From NCBI RefSeq assembly GCF_002210295.1, contig NZ_MWQH01000001.1, forward strand, positions 62,001 through 126,000: a stretch of DNA of 64,000 bases. Reading direction: 5' to 3'. A model generated the notes under the pieces. That model worked only from the letters and a program-made list of their open reading frames with translations, was not told the origin of the DNA and ran no database searches. This stretch comes from Fibrobacter sp. UWB5. GTDB taxonomy: Bacteria > Fibrobacterota > Fibrobacteria > Fibrobacterales > Fibrobacteraceae. The position numbers were made by a program, and so were the translations under genes. Below are positions 8,289 to 17,551 of this stretch, piece by piece. Every line of letters begins with the position of its first letter. Positions within the stretch are counted from its first letter, which is position 1.

Positions 8289-9608
8289 ATGACTGTCGAT
8301 GAATTTTGCAAGTGGATAGAATCGTCCGGATTCAAGGACGGCGCAAGGCTTCCATCTGTGCGCAAGGTGGCTGCGTCATTGCATGCCTCGACCTTTACGA
8401 TCTTCCAGGCGTACAAGCGCTTGGTAGAACAAGGGAAAATCTACGGAGAGCACGGTAATGGTTACTTTTGGGGCCAAAAGCCCGAAATCGTGGTAGACGC
8501 AAGCGAGCACGAGACCGAACGCCTGGAGCGCCTGCTTTTAGAAGACTGGAAATCCGGCAAGATTTCGGTAGACAGTACGCTACCGTCGATTAAGGACTTG
8601 TGCTTAGTTTACAGGACCACATCGGGTTCCATGAGCCGTACCCTTGAAATGCTGCGTGAAAGGGGAGTGCTTGACCGCAAGGGCCGCGGGCGTTACTACT
8701 TCAAGAACACAAGGTCGTCTGCGTCCAACTTGAAGGAAATCCTCTTGATTATGCGTTGCAATCCGAACGGGGATTTTAACGGGCTTGGCGAACGTGAACT
8801 GACGTTCATGCAGAAGGTGTACGCCGAGGCACGCCGCAACAAACTTAAAGTCAAGGCGCTCGGGTATTATGAAAAAGAGGGCCTTTTTCTAGATGCCGCC
8901 GGAAACCGGGTTCGGCTGGAGGACTGTGGCGAATACTTCGGTGCCGTCGTTTCGACCATGCTGGTGTTCAACATCAACAAACTCTTTGCCCTGCTTGCCT
9001 GCACGCGGTTCCCTATTTCGGTGTGGTGGGAGCACCCGCTGTATGACATTCCCCGCGCGTTGAAAAAAGAAAAGCGCTACGCGTTCTTCAATTTGGCCTT
9101 TGGCGATTTCCCGGGGCGCGCGGTGGGGCATTTCTTGAAAGAAAAGGGAATGGAACGTGTCGCCTTTATTTCGCCTTACCACATGAGCATGTGGTCGAGG
9201 GACCGCCTGAAAGGGCTCAAGAAGGTGGGGCTCGATGTAGTCGAGGCGACCGATGCGAGCCATGCGAGCCATTTTGATTTTATGCAGGAGAAGGGGGCGC
9301 ATGAACATTTTAGCCGTATTTTGCTTAAGCTGGTGAAAGAGATTCCGCCTGTAGATGCGTGGGTCGTGTCTAACGATAGGGTAGGGGTGGAAATTTTGTC
9401 GCTTGTGGAGCAGGGTAAGCTCAAACGCCCGCCTTACATGGTATCGTTTGATAATTCTAACGACAGTTACCGCAACCGTCTGGATTCCTTCGAGTTCAGC
9501 TTGGATGCCCTTGCCGAACAATCCGTATTCCACCTGGTATCCCCTGGTGTTACTTTGTATAAAAAAGACGATTTTAGGGAACTTTCGGGGCTTGTCGTGG
9601 AAAAATAA
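8289..9608 (+). CDS. GntR-type transcriptional regulator with sugar-binding-like sensor
   Basis: This 439-residue DNA-binding regulator probably controls the adjacent mannanase. Residues 1-65 form a GntR winged helix (RLPSVRKVAASLHAS, TFTIFQAYKRLVEQG). Residues about 75-140 look like a second winged helix of the same type (TLPSIKDLCLVYRTTSGSMSRTLEMLRERG), so the DNA-binding part appears duplicated. From about 150 on it resembles the periplasmic-binding-protein fold of LacI/AraR-like sensors (VAFISPYHMSMWSRDRLKGLKK, DAWVVSNDRVGVEILSL). GGAGG precedes the ATG. A ligand, perhaps a manno-oligosaccharide, is inferred only from the context. Confidence 0.8.
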   Translation: MTVDEFCKWIESSGFKDGARLPSVRKVAASLHASTFTIFQAYKRLVEQGKIYGEHGNGYFWGQKPEIVVDASEHETERLERLLLEDWKSGKISVDSTLPSIKDLCLVYRTTSGSMSRTLEMLRERGVLDRKGRGRYYFKNTRSSASNLKEILLIMRCNPNGDFNGLGERELTFMQKVYAEARRNKLKVKALGYYEKEGLFLDAAGNRVRLEDCGEYFGAVVSTMLVFNINKLFALLACTRFPISVWWEHPLYDIPRALKKEKRYAFFNLAFGDFPGRAVGHFLKEKGMERVAFISPYHMSMWSRDRLKGLKKVGLDVVEATDASHASHFDFMQEKGAHEHFSRILLKLVKEIPPVDAWVVSNDRVGVEILSLVEQGKLKRPPYMVSFDNSNDSYRNRLDSFEFSLDALAEQSVFHLVSPGVTLYKKDDFRELSGLVVEK

Positions 9609-9673
9609 GCCGGGCGTTACGGGCTGGCGTCTGAAGCCCGCTAGAAGGGGTAGTGAGTAACAGGATGCGAACG

Positions 9674-9695
9674 AGGGGAAGGCTTTCCCCTTTTT
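9674..9695 (+). terminator. Terminator downstream of the GntR-type gene
   Basis: AGGGGAA (9674-9680) pairs with TTCCCCT (9685-9691), followed by TTTTCTTC. Confidence 0.75.
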
Positions 9696-9709
9696 CTTCA
9701 CATTTTTTC

Positions 9710-9737
9710 TAACCACTAACCACTAATCACTAACCAC
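9710..9737. repeat. Four tandem 7-bp repeats upstream of enolase
   Basis: The array is TAACCAC, TAACCAC, TAATCAC, TAACCAC, head to tail. It ends 5 nt before the TATATT box of eno, so it covers the place where the -35 element would be. Confidence 0.75.
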
Positions 9738-9742
9738 TTTTT

Positions 9743-9748
9743 TATATT
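9743..9748 (+). promoter_or_regulatory. -10-like box of eno
   Basis: TATATT lies 40 nt before the enolase ATG. No good -35 hexamer is visible; the heptamer repeat occupies that position. Confidence 0.45.
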
Positions 9749-9788
9749 TAAGGCACAAAAATTTTCACTTTAACAGAAGGTTAATAAA

Positions 9789-11195
9789 ATGGCTAAAATC
9801 GCTAAAGTTTGGGCTCGTCAGATCCTGGATTCCCGTGGCAATCCGTCTCTCGAAGTCGATGTTACTCTTGACAACGGTATCGTTGGTCACGCTGCTGTTC
9901 CGAGTGGTGCTTCCACCGGCGAACGCGAAGCTTGCGAACTCCGCGACGGTGACAAGAAGACTTACTGCGGTAAGGGCACTCTCACTGCTGTGAAGAATGT
10001 GAACACCAAGATTGCTAAGAAGATCATCGGCATGGATCCGTCCAAGCAGACTGAAGTTGACGACGCCATGATCGCTCTCGACGGCAACCGCATGCTCAAG
10101 AACAAGCTCGGTGCAAACGCCATCCTCGGCGTTTCCATGGCTGTTTGCGTTGCTGCCGCTAAGGACGCTGGCCTTCCGCTTTACCAGTACATCGCCAAGC
10201 TCCATGGCACCAAGAAGCTCACGCTCCCGTGCCCGATGTGCAACGTGATCAACGGCGGTGCTCACTCCTCCGCTCCGATCGATTTCCAGGAATTCATGAT
10301 CGCTCCGGTTGGCGCAAAGACTTTCTCCAAGGGCCTCCAGATGGTCACCGAAATCTTCCACGCCCTCAAGGCTGTGTTGAAGAAGGCCGGCTTCGACACC
10401 ACCGTTGGTGACGAAGGTGGCTTCGCTCCTGGCGTTTCTATCAAGCCGGCTAAGAACAAGTTCGGTTACGAAATCACTGGCGTGATGACCCTCGAAAAGG
10501 CTCTCGACGCTTTGAAGGCTGCAACCACCAATGCCGGTTACAAGTTCGGCACTGACATCAAGATCGCTCTTGACGTTGCTTCCTCTGAATTCTGCGACAA
10601 GAACACCAAGGCTGGCAAGCCGGAAACCTACACCTTCAAGAAGAGCACCAAGAAGACTGTAAAGTCTGCCGACATGGTGAAGCTCTACGAAAAGCTCATC
10701 GACAAGTACTCCATCTTCTCCATTGAAGACGGTCTCGACGAAGCTGACTGGGCTGGCTGGAAGGTCATGACCGACAAGCTCGGCGGCAAGATCAACCTCG
10801 TGGGTGACGACCTGTTCGTTACCAACCCGACCATCTTCGACGAAGGCATCAAGGCTGGCATCGCCAACGCTATCCTCATCAAGGTGAACCAGGTGGGTTC
10901 TGTGTCCGAAACTCTCGCTGCTATCAAGCGCGCTCAGAACGAAGGCTATGCTCCGATCGTTTCTCACCGCTCTGGCGAAACCGAAGACACCTTCATTGCT
11001 GACCTCGCCGTCGGTACCGCCGCTGGCCAGATCAAGACCGGTTCTCTCTCCCGTACGGACCGCGTTTGCAAGTACAACCGCTTGCTCCGCATCGAAGAAG
11101 AACTCGGCAAGGCTGCCGTGTACGCCGGTGACCCGCGCAAGGCTTGCAAGGCCCCTGCTAAGAAGGCCGCTTGCAAGAAGTGCTGCAAGAAGTAA
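9789..11195 (+). CDS. eno: Enolase with a Lys/Cys-rich C-terminal extension
   Basis: Enolase interconverts 2-phosphoglycerate and phosphoenolpyruvate in glycolysis. All hallmarks are present: [32 protein letters not shown], the Mg-binding acids ([29 protein letters not shown]), the catalytic lysine in [10 protein letters not shown] and the signature [18 protein letters not shown]. The body ends near residue 447 with GDPR. About 20 further residues ([18 protein letters not shown]) contain four cysteines and eight lysines and are absent from typical ~430-residue enolases. The start follows an AGAAGG site. Codon use is strongly biased (CTC, AAG, GGC), as expected for a highly expressed gene. Confidence 0.98.
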   Translation: MAKIAKVWARQILDSRGNPSLEVDVTLDNGIVGHAAVPSGASTGEREACELRDGDKKTYCGKGTLTAVKNVNTKIAKKIIGMDPSKQTEVDDAMIALDGNRMLKNKLGANAILGVSMAVCVAAAKDAGLPLYQYIAKLHGTKKLTLPCPMCNVINGGAHSSAPIDFQEFMIAPVGAKTFSKGLQMVTEIFHALKAVLKKAGFDTTVGDEGGFAPGVSIKPAKNKFGYEITGVMTLEKALDALKAATTNAGYKFGTDIKIALDVASSEFCDKNTKAGKPETYTFKKSTKKTVKSADMVKLYEKLIDKYSIFSIEDGLDEADWAGWKVMTDKLGGKINLVGDDLFVTNPTIFDEGIKAGIANAILIKVNQVGSVSETLAAIKRAQNEGYAPIVSHRSGETEDTFIADLAVGTAAGQIKTGSLSRTDRVCKYNRLLRIEEELGKAAVYAGDPRKACKAPAKKAACKKCCKK

Positions 11196-11224
11196 TTTCT
11201 TAAACCAATAGAATTTACTAAGAG

Positions 11225-11263
11225 AAACCGTTCCTGGTTAACGACCGGGGCGGTTTTTCTTTT
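11225..11263 (+). terminator. Terminator of eno
   Basis: AAACCGTTCC with GGGGCGGTTT (G-U pairs included), plus an inner GGT/ACC extension, is followed by TTTTTCTTTT. Confidence 0.8.
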
Positions 11264-11347
11264 GTATGTAACGAGCGTTAGTTTGTGCAAAATACGAAAA
11301 AATGGGTTTGTTTCTAGTGAGTGTAAATTTCCGTAAACATCAATAGC

Positions 11348-11368
11348 CGCAAGGACTGCCGCCTTGCG
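11348..11368 (+). other. Hairpin in the eno to ABC-operon intergenic region
   Basis: CGCAAGG (11348-11354) pairs with CCTTGCG (11362-11368). It lies ~120 bp before the binding-protein gene and upstream of the -10-like TATATT (11432-11437). It has no T-run, so it is not an obvious terminator. Nothing else was seen in this ~295-bp gap. Confidence 0.4.
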
Positions 11369-11431
11369 CTTAAAAGCACGATTGTAAACACTATTTTTGA
11401 AAATCGAAGGAACAAACAAATCTTTTAAATC

Positions 11432-11437
11432 TATATT
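11432..11437 (+). promoter_or_regulatory. -10-like box of the ABC importer operon
   Basis: TATATT lies 53 nt before the ATG of the binding-protein gene, which also has an AGAGGA ribosome site. Confidence 0.4.
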
Positions 11438-11490
11438 ACGAGAGAATTTTTTCACATAAAGCTTATTACAGCTCATAAAAGAGGACACAC

Positions 11491-13314
11491 ATGATTGGAC
11501 TTAAATCGATTGCCAGGACGGCGCTTGCGCTCTCGGCATCCGGTGCACTCCTTTCGGGTTGCGGCGACGCTTCTTCGGAAGGTGATCTGGGTGGTGCGCT
11601 TCCCCGTCAACAGACGCTATACTTGTCGGGCCAGCAGAACGACGCTCCGGGTTCCTTTAACCCGCTAGCCGAAAGCTGGATGGCTTCCTGGCCGGTGGGC
11701 GGACGTTTCAACCTGATGTACGAACCGCTCATCACGTACAACTCCCTGAATGGTAAGATTGAACCCCTTCTGGGTACCTTGGTCGAGGAACTCTCCAATA
11801 ACGACTCTATCGTTGTGGACTTGAACCCCGCCGCCAAGTGGAGCGATGGCAAGCCGGTGACCTCCGTGGACGTGACTTTCATGTTCCTGCGCGGTTCCAT
11901 CAACTCTACCGAACAGATTTCTGCAATCCATATCGACTCCTTGAAGGGTGCCGATGGCGTCATTACCGAACGTCTTTCGTTCATGGTTGCTAAAGACAAG
12001 CGTAACAACCCGTTGACCGTGCGCGACATGTTGCAGGCAACGCGTATCGCTCCGTCTCACGTGTTTGAACCGCTGATCAAGGAAAAGGGCCTCGACGAAA
12101 CGAAGAAGCTCCCGATGGATCAGAACCCGGTCGTTTCCGGTCCGTACAACCTGCGTAGTGCCGACCCGAACAAGATTATTCTTGAACGCCGCGACGACTA
12201 CTGGGGCAATGCCGCCCTTCATGACGGAAAGCTCCCGGCTCCGAAGTTCATTGTTCACCCGATTTACAAGAACAACGAACACAACACGATTGCTATGCGT
12301 GAAGGCAACCTCGATGCCTCCCAGAGCTTCATTCCGCGTATTGCCCGTAAGGCTTCGGCCGGCGTCCACACCTGGTGGAACGAACCGCCTTACTTCCGCC
12401 CGGGTGCAATGCCCATGCTCGTGATCAACACCCTTAAGGAACCCCTGAACGACAAGCGCTTCCGTCGTGCTCTTGCAACTGCAATTGACTACAACGCGCT
12501 CCGCCAGTTCGCTGTTTCCAACTACACCTCTACCCTGAAGGCCGGCCTCATTATGCCGACGGACCTCGAAGGCAAGTACATTGTCGACGAAGACCTCGAC
12601 AAGTATGGCGTGAACCTCCGCATCAGCGATGAAGCCGAACGCCTCGCTGCCGTGAAGCAGATCCTTTCCGAAGCTGGCTTCAAGTCCGTGTTTAATGACG
12701 ACGGTACCTTGGACCACATGGAAAATGCCAAGGGCGAGCGTCTCCCGACTCTCTACATCACTAGCCCGAACGGCTGGACTGACTGGGAAGCCATGGTGAC
12801 GATCGCTGTCGAAGGTATGCGCAAGGCCGGTATCGATATTCGCGAAGGCTTCGTGGACGGCGGTTCTTACTGGCCGGCTATGGGTCTTGGCAACTTTGAC
12901 CTCGTGATGCACAAGCCTGTTGCTGACGTGACTCCGTCTCTTCCGTGGAGCCGCTTCAACGAAATCATGGCAAGCCGCGACTGGCAGCCGCTTGGCGCCT
13001 GGGCCGGTGTGAACATCGGTCGTTACAACCAGCCGGGTACCGAAGGCTTCCGCCCCGAAGTCGACCAACTGTTGTCTGCTATACCTCTGATGACAGACTC
13101 TGTCGAAATCGCAAAGGCTTACCGCGAACTCAACAAGATCTTCATGGAAGACCAGCCCTCTATTCCGCTGGTTTACCTGCCTGAACAGTTCTACGAATTC
13201 AGCGACCGCGTGTGGACGAACTGGCCCACCGCCGAAAACCCGTACGCTCCGGCTCAGCTGCCGTGGGTGGCTTCGGGCACCAAGATCCTCTGGAACTTAA
13301 AGCTTGCTAAATAA
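11491..13314 (+). CDS. ABC importer substrate-binding lipoprotein, family 5
   Basis: This solute-binding protein delivers peptides (or, in some family members, oligosaccharides or nickel) to the permease encoded next to it. It has 607 residues. A lipoprotein signal ends in LLSGC with the lipidated Cys at 24. The SBP_bac_5 fold follows, with typical segments (MYEPLITYN, WSDGKPVTSVDVTFMF, RDDYWGN, FRRALATAIDYNALRQ, EAGF). It is the first gene of a five-gene operon; the permease gene follows after 17 nt. Its length is at the long end for the family. The substrate cannot be told from the sequence. Confidence 0.92.
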   Translation: MIGLKSIARTALALSASGALLSGCGDASSEGDLGGALPRQQTLYLSGQQNDAPGSFNPLAESWMASWPVGGRFNLMYEPLITYNSLNGKIEPLLGTLVEELSNNDSIVVDLNPAAKWSDGKPVTSVDVTFMFLRGSINSTEQISAIHIDSLKGADGVITERLSFMVAKDKRNNPLTVRDMLQATRIAPSHVFEPLIKEKGLDETKKLPMDQNPVVSGPYNLRSADPNKIILERRDDYWGNAALHDGKLPAPKFIVHPIYKNNEHNTIAMREGNLDASQSFIPRIARKASAGVHTWWNEPPYFRPGAMPMLVINTLKEPLNDKRFRRALATAIDYNALRQFAVSNYTSTLKAGLIMPTDLEGKYIVDEDLDKYGVNLRISDEAERLAAVKQILSEAGFKSVFNDDGTLDHMENAKGERLPTLYITSPNGWTDWEAMVTIAVEGMRKAGIDIREGFVDGGSYWPAMGLGNFDLVMHKPVADVTPSLPWSRFNEIMASRDWQPLGAWAGVNIGRYNQPGTEGFRPEVDQLLSAIPLMTDSVEIAKAYRELNKIFMEDQPSIPLVYLPEQFYEFSDRVWTNWPTAENPYAPAQLPWVASGTKILWNLKLAK

Positions 13315-13331
13315 AGGTTAAAGGAATACAA

Positions 13332-14708
13332 ATGCTTAAACAATATCCTATGCTACGCTATGTCCTGCAGAAGGGGTTCTGGTATCTCCTGACCTTCGTT
13401 TTTGCAGTGGCATTGAACTTCGCCTTGCCGCGTCTTGGCGATAACAACCCGGTCGACATTATCATGGGTCAGGCCGGTAAGGGTCTTTCTCCGACTGAAG
13501 CCCAGAAGAAGAAAGCCGAACTCCTGGTGTCCTTCGGTATGGCCGAACTCGACGATCAGGGCAACGTGATTTATGAACCGGAAGTCGACGAAAATGGCCA
13601 AATGGTTACCCGCAAGGTGCCCAAGCTCGACGATGCTGGCAATCCGGTTCTCGTGACTGTGAAGGAAGTCAACGAAGACGGCACCCCGAAGATGGTGGAT
13701 CGCCAGAAGGTTGACGCCGAAGGTAAGCCGGTCTTCGAAGAAAAGCCCGTGCTCGACGCCAAGGGCAAGCCCGTAATGGAAAAGAAGGGCAAGAAGAAGG
13801 TCGCCAAGGTTGAACAGGTCGCTGTCATGGAACAGGTTCAGGCTGAACGCCAGGACACCGTGATGGTTGACGAAGTCGTCCTCAAGACCGACCCGAAGCT
13901 CAGCTCCGCATTCTCCCAGTTCCTCCGTTACATTGCCAACGTGTTCAAGGGTGACCTCGGTCTCTCTTACCAGAACAACGAACCGGTGACCAATGTAATC
14001 AAGAAGTCGCTGCCGTGGACGCTCCTCATCCAGGCTCCGACCATTTTGCTCGGCTGGATTATCGGTAACTTGCTCGGTGCCTTCGCTGCTTACAAGCGTG
14101 GCATCTTCGACAAGGTGTTCTTCCCCTGCGCCATGTTCCTGAACGGTGTGCCGTACTTCGTGTTCGGTATGCTCCTGGTGGCCATGTTCTCCATCACGCT
14201 CGGCTGGTTCCCGGCTATGGGTGCTTACAGTTCCGACATTCCGGAACTCACCTTCTCCTGGACCTGCATCAAGAGCGTCGCTTGGTACTACATCCTCCCG
14301 TTCTTCAGCTGCTTCCCGATTCTTCTTTCGGGTCAGGCAACGGGTATGCGCTCCATGTCGATTTATGAACTCGGTACTGACTACATGAAGTACGCCAAGT
14401 GGCTCGGTCTTCGCGAAGGCAAGATTATCAGCTACGTGTTCCGTAACGCTATGCTTCCGCAGCTCACCGGTCTTGCCCAGTCCCTGGGTGCCATGGTGGG
14501 TGGCGCACTCATTACCGAAATGATCTTCTCTTATCCGGGCCTCGGTATGGCAATGCTCAACGCCATCCAGAAGAACGACTACGCAACGATTCAGGGTTGT
14601 ACGCTCATGATTTCGACCTGCGTGCTCGTGGCTAACTACGCCGTTGACGTGCTCATCGCCGTGTTCGATCCGCGCGTGAAGGCCGGTCTCCAAATGGGAG
14701 GTAAGTAA
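13332..14708 (+). CDS. ABC importer permease, DppB/OppB type, with repeat-containing insert
   Basis: This is the inner-membrane permease subunit of the peptide-type importer. TM1 spans about residues 14-34. The BPD_transp_1 core begins near 225 and carries the EAA-like loop (GTDYMKYAKWLGLREGKI). Family members usually pass from TM1 to the GDLGxS segment in about 60 residues. Here that segment (FKGDLGLSY) starts only at 206 because ~115 residues are inserted from about 73 to 190. The insert holds six units of a ~14-residue repeat (hydrophobic-D-x-x-G-x-P-V), followed by a Lys- and Val/Glu-rich stretch. By family topology the insert is periplasmic. The dppC-like gene starts 2 nt after the stop. 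Confidence 0.9.
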   Translation: MLKQYPMLRYVLQKGFWYLLTFVFAVALNFALPRLGDNNPVDIIMGQAGKGLSPTEAQKKKAELLVSFGMAELDDQGNVIYEPEVDENGQMVTRKVPKLDDAGNPVLVTVKEVNEDGTPKMVDRQKVDAEGKPVFEEKPVLDAKGKPVMEKKGKKKVAKVEQVAVMEQVQAERQDTVMVDEVVLKTDPKLSSAFSQFLRYIANVFKGDLGLSYQNNEPVTNVIKKSLPWTLLIQAPTILLGWIIGNLLGAFAAYKRGIFDKVFFPCAMFLNGVPYFVFGMLLVAMFSITLGWFPAMGAYSSDIPELTFSWTCIKSVAWYYILPFFSCFPILLSGQATGMRSMSIYELGTDYMKYAKWLGLREGKIISYVFRNAMLPQLTGLAQSLGAMVGGALITEMIFSYPGLGMAMLNAIQKNDYATIQGCTLMISTCVLVANYAVDVLIAVFDPRVKAGLQMGGK

Positions 14709-14710
14709 TT

Positions 14711-15556
14711 ATGTTGAAACTCTTAAGAAACCTTCTCAAGTCTCCGATGTTCGTCATCGGTATCTCGATCTTCGTGCTCACGCTCCTGATCGCACTCTTT
14801 GGACCGATCTTCTACAGCGTCGATACTCACGCCCGTGACATTCTCGCTGGTCCGTATGCAGGTTCTTCTTCTGAACACCTGCTCGGTACTGACCACTTGG
14901 GTCGTGACTATGTGTCCCTGTTGATCGCTGGCCTCCGCAGCTCTCTCTATGTGGGCTTTGTGGCCGGTATCATCGCTACCACGATCGGTGTGCTTATCGG
15001 TCTGTTCGGCGGTTTCCGCGGCGGTTGGATTGACGAAGTCCTGAACATGTTCACGAACCTCTTTATCGTGATTCCGCAGTTCGTGATTCTCGTGCTCATC
15101 AGCTCTGCCGTGAAGGACGGTCGTTCTCTCACCTTGATCGGCCTCATCATCGGTCTTACCGCATGGAGCTGGTCTGCTCGTGCAGTGCGTGCCCAGGCAT
15201 CTTCCCTGCGTAGCCGCGACCACATCGCTCTCGCTCGCATCAACGGTGCATCCACGCTCACGATCGTGATCAAGCATGTGCTTCCGTACTTGCTCTCTTA
15301 CGTGTTCATGGTGTTCATCATGCAGGTGGGTTCGGGCATTCTTTCCGAAGCTTCTATCTCCATGATTGGCCTTGGCCCTGTCGATACGACTAGCCTCGGT
15401 ATCATCCTGAACCAGGCAAAGGACAACGGCGCTCTTGCCGACTCCATCTGGATTGCCTTCATTCCGGCAACCTTGGTGGTGACCCTTACGGTGTTTGCCC
15501 TTTACCTCATCAATACTTCTATGGAAGGCGTCTTTAACCCGCGTCTGCGCAAATAA
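14711..15556 (+). CDS. ABC importer permease, DppC/OppC type
   Basis: This is the second permease subunit of the same importer. At 281 residues it has normal family length, with an N-terminal OppC_N segment (residues 1-50), the characteristic HLLGTDHLGRDYVSLLIAGLRSSL motif region, and five further membrane spans. The cytoplasmic EAA loop (RSRDHIALARINGAST) contacts the ATPases. It lies 2 nt after the DppB-type gene and 11 nt before the first ATPase gene, in the classic B-C-D-F order. Confidence 0.93.
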   Translation: MLKLLRNLLKSPMFVIGISIFVLTLLIALFGPIFYSVDTHARDILAGPYAGSSSEHLLGTDHLGRDYVSLLIAGLRSSLYVGFVAGIIATTIGVLIGLFGGFRGGWIDEVLNMFTNLFIVIPQFVILVLISSAVKDGRSLTLIGLIIGLTAWSWSARAVRAQASSLRSRDHIALARINGASTLTIVIKHVLPYLLSYVFMVFIMQVGSGILSEASISMIGLGPVDTTSLGIILNQAKDNGALADSIWIAFIPATLVVTLTVFALYLINTSMEGVFNPRLRK

Positions 15557-15567
15557 GAGGTAACGAA

Positions 15568-16566
15568 ATGTCTGAAAATGTATTTGAAGTAGAAAATCTC
15601 GGCCTCTATTACCTTGGCCGTTTCGGCGACAAGACCCATGCCGTGACGGATGTTTCCTTCTCTATGAAGAAGGGTGAAATCCTCGGTATCGCAGGTGAAT
15701 CTGGTTGCGGTAAGTCCACCTTGGTGTCCGGCCTTATGGGCATGTGCATTCCGCCGCTTTACCCCGAAAAGGGTGACGTGCGTGTTCGTGTGGGTGACCA
15801 CATGGAATCCCTGATGCACCGCAAGCTCGAAGATGTTCGTGCCAACGTGCTCGCTCAGCAGGTTTCCATGATTCCGCAGGGTGCATTCAACGCCCTGAAC
15901 CCGGTGCGTAAAATCAAGGACATCGCAGCCGACGTGATCGCCGCCCACCAGCAGCCGGGCAAGAAGCTCGACAGCAAGGAAATCTACGACCGTCTTTGCG
16001 AACGTTTTGACTTGTTCGGCATGGACACCAAGCGCGTGCTGAACTCCTACCCGATTCAGCTCACCGCCGGTGAACGCCAGCGTTCCGTGATCGGTATTTC
16101 TACGCTTCTCAACCCGCAGATGGTGATCGCTGACGAACCGACTTCCGCTCTGGACGTTTCTACCCAGAAGGAAGTGATCAAGATGATCTTTGATCTTTTG
16201 GACAAGGGCATCTTCTCTACCATGATCTTCATTACTCACGAACTTCCGCTCCTGTACCACGTGGCCGACAATATCGCCATCATGTACGCCGGCGAAATCG
16301 TGGAATACGGTACGGCTGACCAGGTCGTTAAGGACCCGCGTCACCCCTATACGCAGGCTTTGATGGGCGCTATGCTTTCTACCGAAGCTTCTCAGCGTAC
16401 CCGTCATCCGGTGGCTATCGAAGGTGCTCCTCCGAGCCTCAAGAACAAGATTGTGGGTTGCCGCTTTGCACCGCGTTGCAAGAAGGCATGCCCCGACTGC
16501 AAGAAGAATACCCAGAACATCCGCATTGTAGGCGACCGTCAAGTGAGGTGCGATTATGCTGTCTGA
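15568..16566 (+). CDS. ABC importer ATPase, DppD/OppD type
   Basis: This is the first nucleotide-binding subunit of the importer (332 residues). The Walker A motif is GESGCGKST. The signature motif is LTAGERQR instead of the usual LSGGxxQR. Walker B with the D-loop reads MVIADEPTSALD, and the switch histidine is in FITHELPLL. The C-terminal oligopeptide-transporter extension carries four cysteines in the pattern CRFAPRCKKACPDC, which in this family can bind an iron-sulfur cluster. The last 11 bases overlap the start of the next ATPase gene, indicating coupled translation. Confidence 0.92.
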   Translation: MSENVFEVENLGLYYLGRFGDKTHAVTDVSFSMKKGEILGIAGESGCGKSTLVSGLMGMCIPPLYPEKGDVRVRVGDHMESLMHRKLEDVRANVLAQQVSMIPQGAFNALNPVRKIKDIAADVIAAHQQPGKKLDSKEIYDRLCERFDLFGMDTKRVLNSYPIQLTAGERQRSVIGISTLLNPQMVIADEPTSALDVSTQKEVIKMIFDLLDKGIFSTMIFITHELPLLYHVADNIAIMYAGEIVEYGTADQVVKDPRHPYTQALMGAMLSTEASQRTRHPVAIEGAPPSLKNKIVGCRFAPRCKKACPDCKKNTQNIRIVGDRQVRCDYAV

Positions 16567-17368
16567 TAAACCCATTGTATTTTCCGCTAAGCGCATCAGC
16601 AAGGACTTTGGTGCCGGTAAGACCCTGAAGACCGCCGTGAAGGATGTGTCCTTCGACATCTATGACGAAGAATTCATCTCCATCGTGGGTGGTTCGGGTT
16701 GCGGCAAGTCCGTGCTCGCAAAGATCATGCTCGGTCTTTACAAGCCGACTCGCGGCCAGTTCCTGTATCGCGACAAGCCCATCAAGAACCTGAAGGCTCA
16801 CTGGAACGAAGTGCAGTCCGTGTTCCAGGATCCGTTCGGCTGTTTCAACCAGTTCTTTACTATCCGTAGCCAGCTGGAAGACGCCCTGAACATCCTCAAG
16901 GACAAGCCCTCCAAGGAAGAAGTCCGCCGCCGCGTGGACGAAGGCCTGATGGCTGTGAACGTGAAGCCCGAAGATATCGAAGGCAAGTACCCGTTTGAAC
17001 TTTCCGGCGGTCAGATGCAGCGTATGCTTTTGGCCCGTATCTTCGCGCTCCGTCCGAAGGTCTTGATCGCTGACGAAGCCACCTCCATGGTGGACGCCTG
17101 CGTGCGTGCCAACATCCTCGATTACTTGCGTAAGTTGAAAGACGAACTCAAGATGACCGTGGTGTTCGTGACTCACGATATCGGTCTTGCAAACTACGTT
17201 TCTGACCGTATCTTCATTATGCACGACGGTAAGATCGTGAACCAGGGTACTCCGGAAGAAGTGCTCGACAACACGACCGAACCGCACACGCTAAAGCTGC
17301 TTGACGATATCCCGGAAGTCCACAAGACCGAATGGATCAAGAACAGCCATCGCTCTAAGAAAGGCTAA
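16556..17368 (+). CDS. ABC importer ATPase, DppF/OppF type
   Basis: This is the second nucleotide-binding subunit (270 residues). Walker A is GGSGCGKSV, the signature is LSGGQMQR, Walker B with the D-loop is VLIADEATSMVD, and the switch histidine is in FVTHDIGLA. Residue use around the D-loop (ATSMVD for PTSALD) is slightly unusual but keeps the catalytic Glu. The C-terminal extension is shorter than in the partner and lacks the cysteines. It is the last gene of the operon and is followed by a strong terminator. Confidence 0.92.
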   Translation: MLSDKPIVFSAKRISKDFGAGKTLKTAVKDVSFDIYDEEFISIVGGSGCGKSVLAKIMLGLYKPTRGQFLYRDKPIKNLKAHWNEVQSVFQDPFGCFNQFFTIRSQLEDALNILKDKPSKEEVRRRVDEGLMAVNVKPEDIEGKYPFELSGGQMQRMLLARIFALRPKVLIADEATSMVDACVRANILDYLRKLKDELKMTVVFVTHDIGLANYVSDRIFIMHDGKIVNQGTPEEVLDNTTEPHTLKLLDDIPEVHKTEWIKNSHRSKKG

Positions 17369-17373
17369 ACGCT

Positions 17374-17404
17374 ATTGCGAGGCGCCGTAAGGCGACAGCG
17401 CAAT
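17374..17404. repeat. Imperfect palindrome after the ABC operon
   Basis: ATTGCG (17374-17379) pairs with CGCAAT (17399-17404), with an inner CGCC-GTAA-GGCG stem. Its ends resemble the ATTGC...GCAAT ends of the repeat at 39246-39272. It may be a degenerate member of the same family, or only part of the operon's 3' structure. Confidence 0.4.
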
Positions 17405-17410
17405 CTTTGA

Positions 17411-17447
17411 AAACCCGACTCCGTAAGGAGCCGGGTTTCTTTCTTTT
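17411..17447 (+). terminator. Terminator of the ABC importer operon
   Basis: AAACCCGACTCC with GGAGCCGGGTTT (one mismatch) around a GTAA loop is followed by CTTTCTTTTT. Confidence 0.9.
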
Positions 17448-17551
17448 TGGGAGATTTCTGCGTTTTTGTACTAAAAATTATCGTTTATTTTGAATGTAGA
17501 GTTGCATACAAAAGAGAATTATTTTACCTTGTAGCGAAAAAGAAGGGGTTT

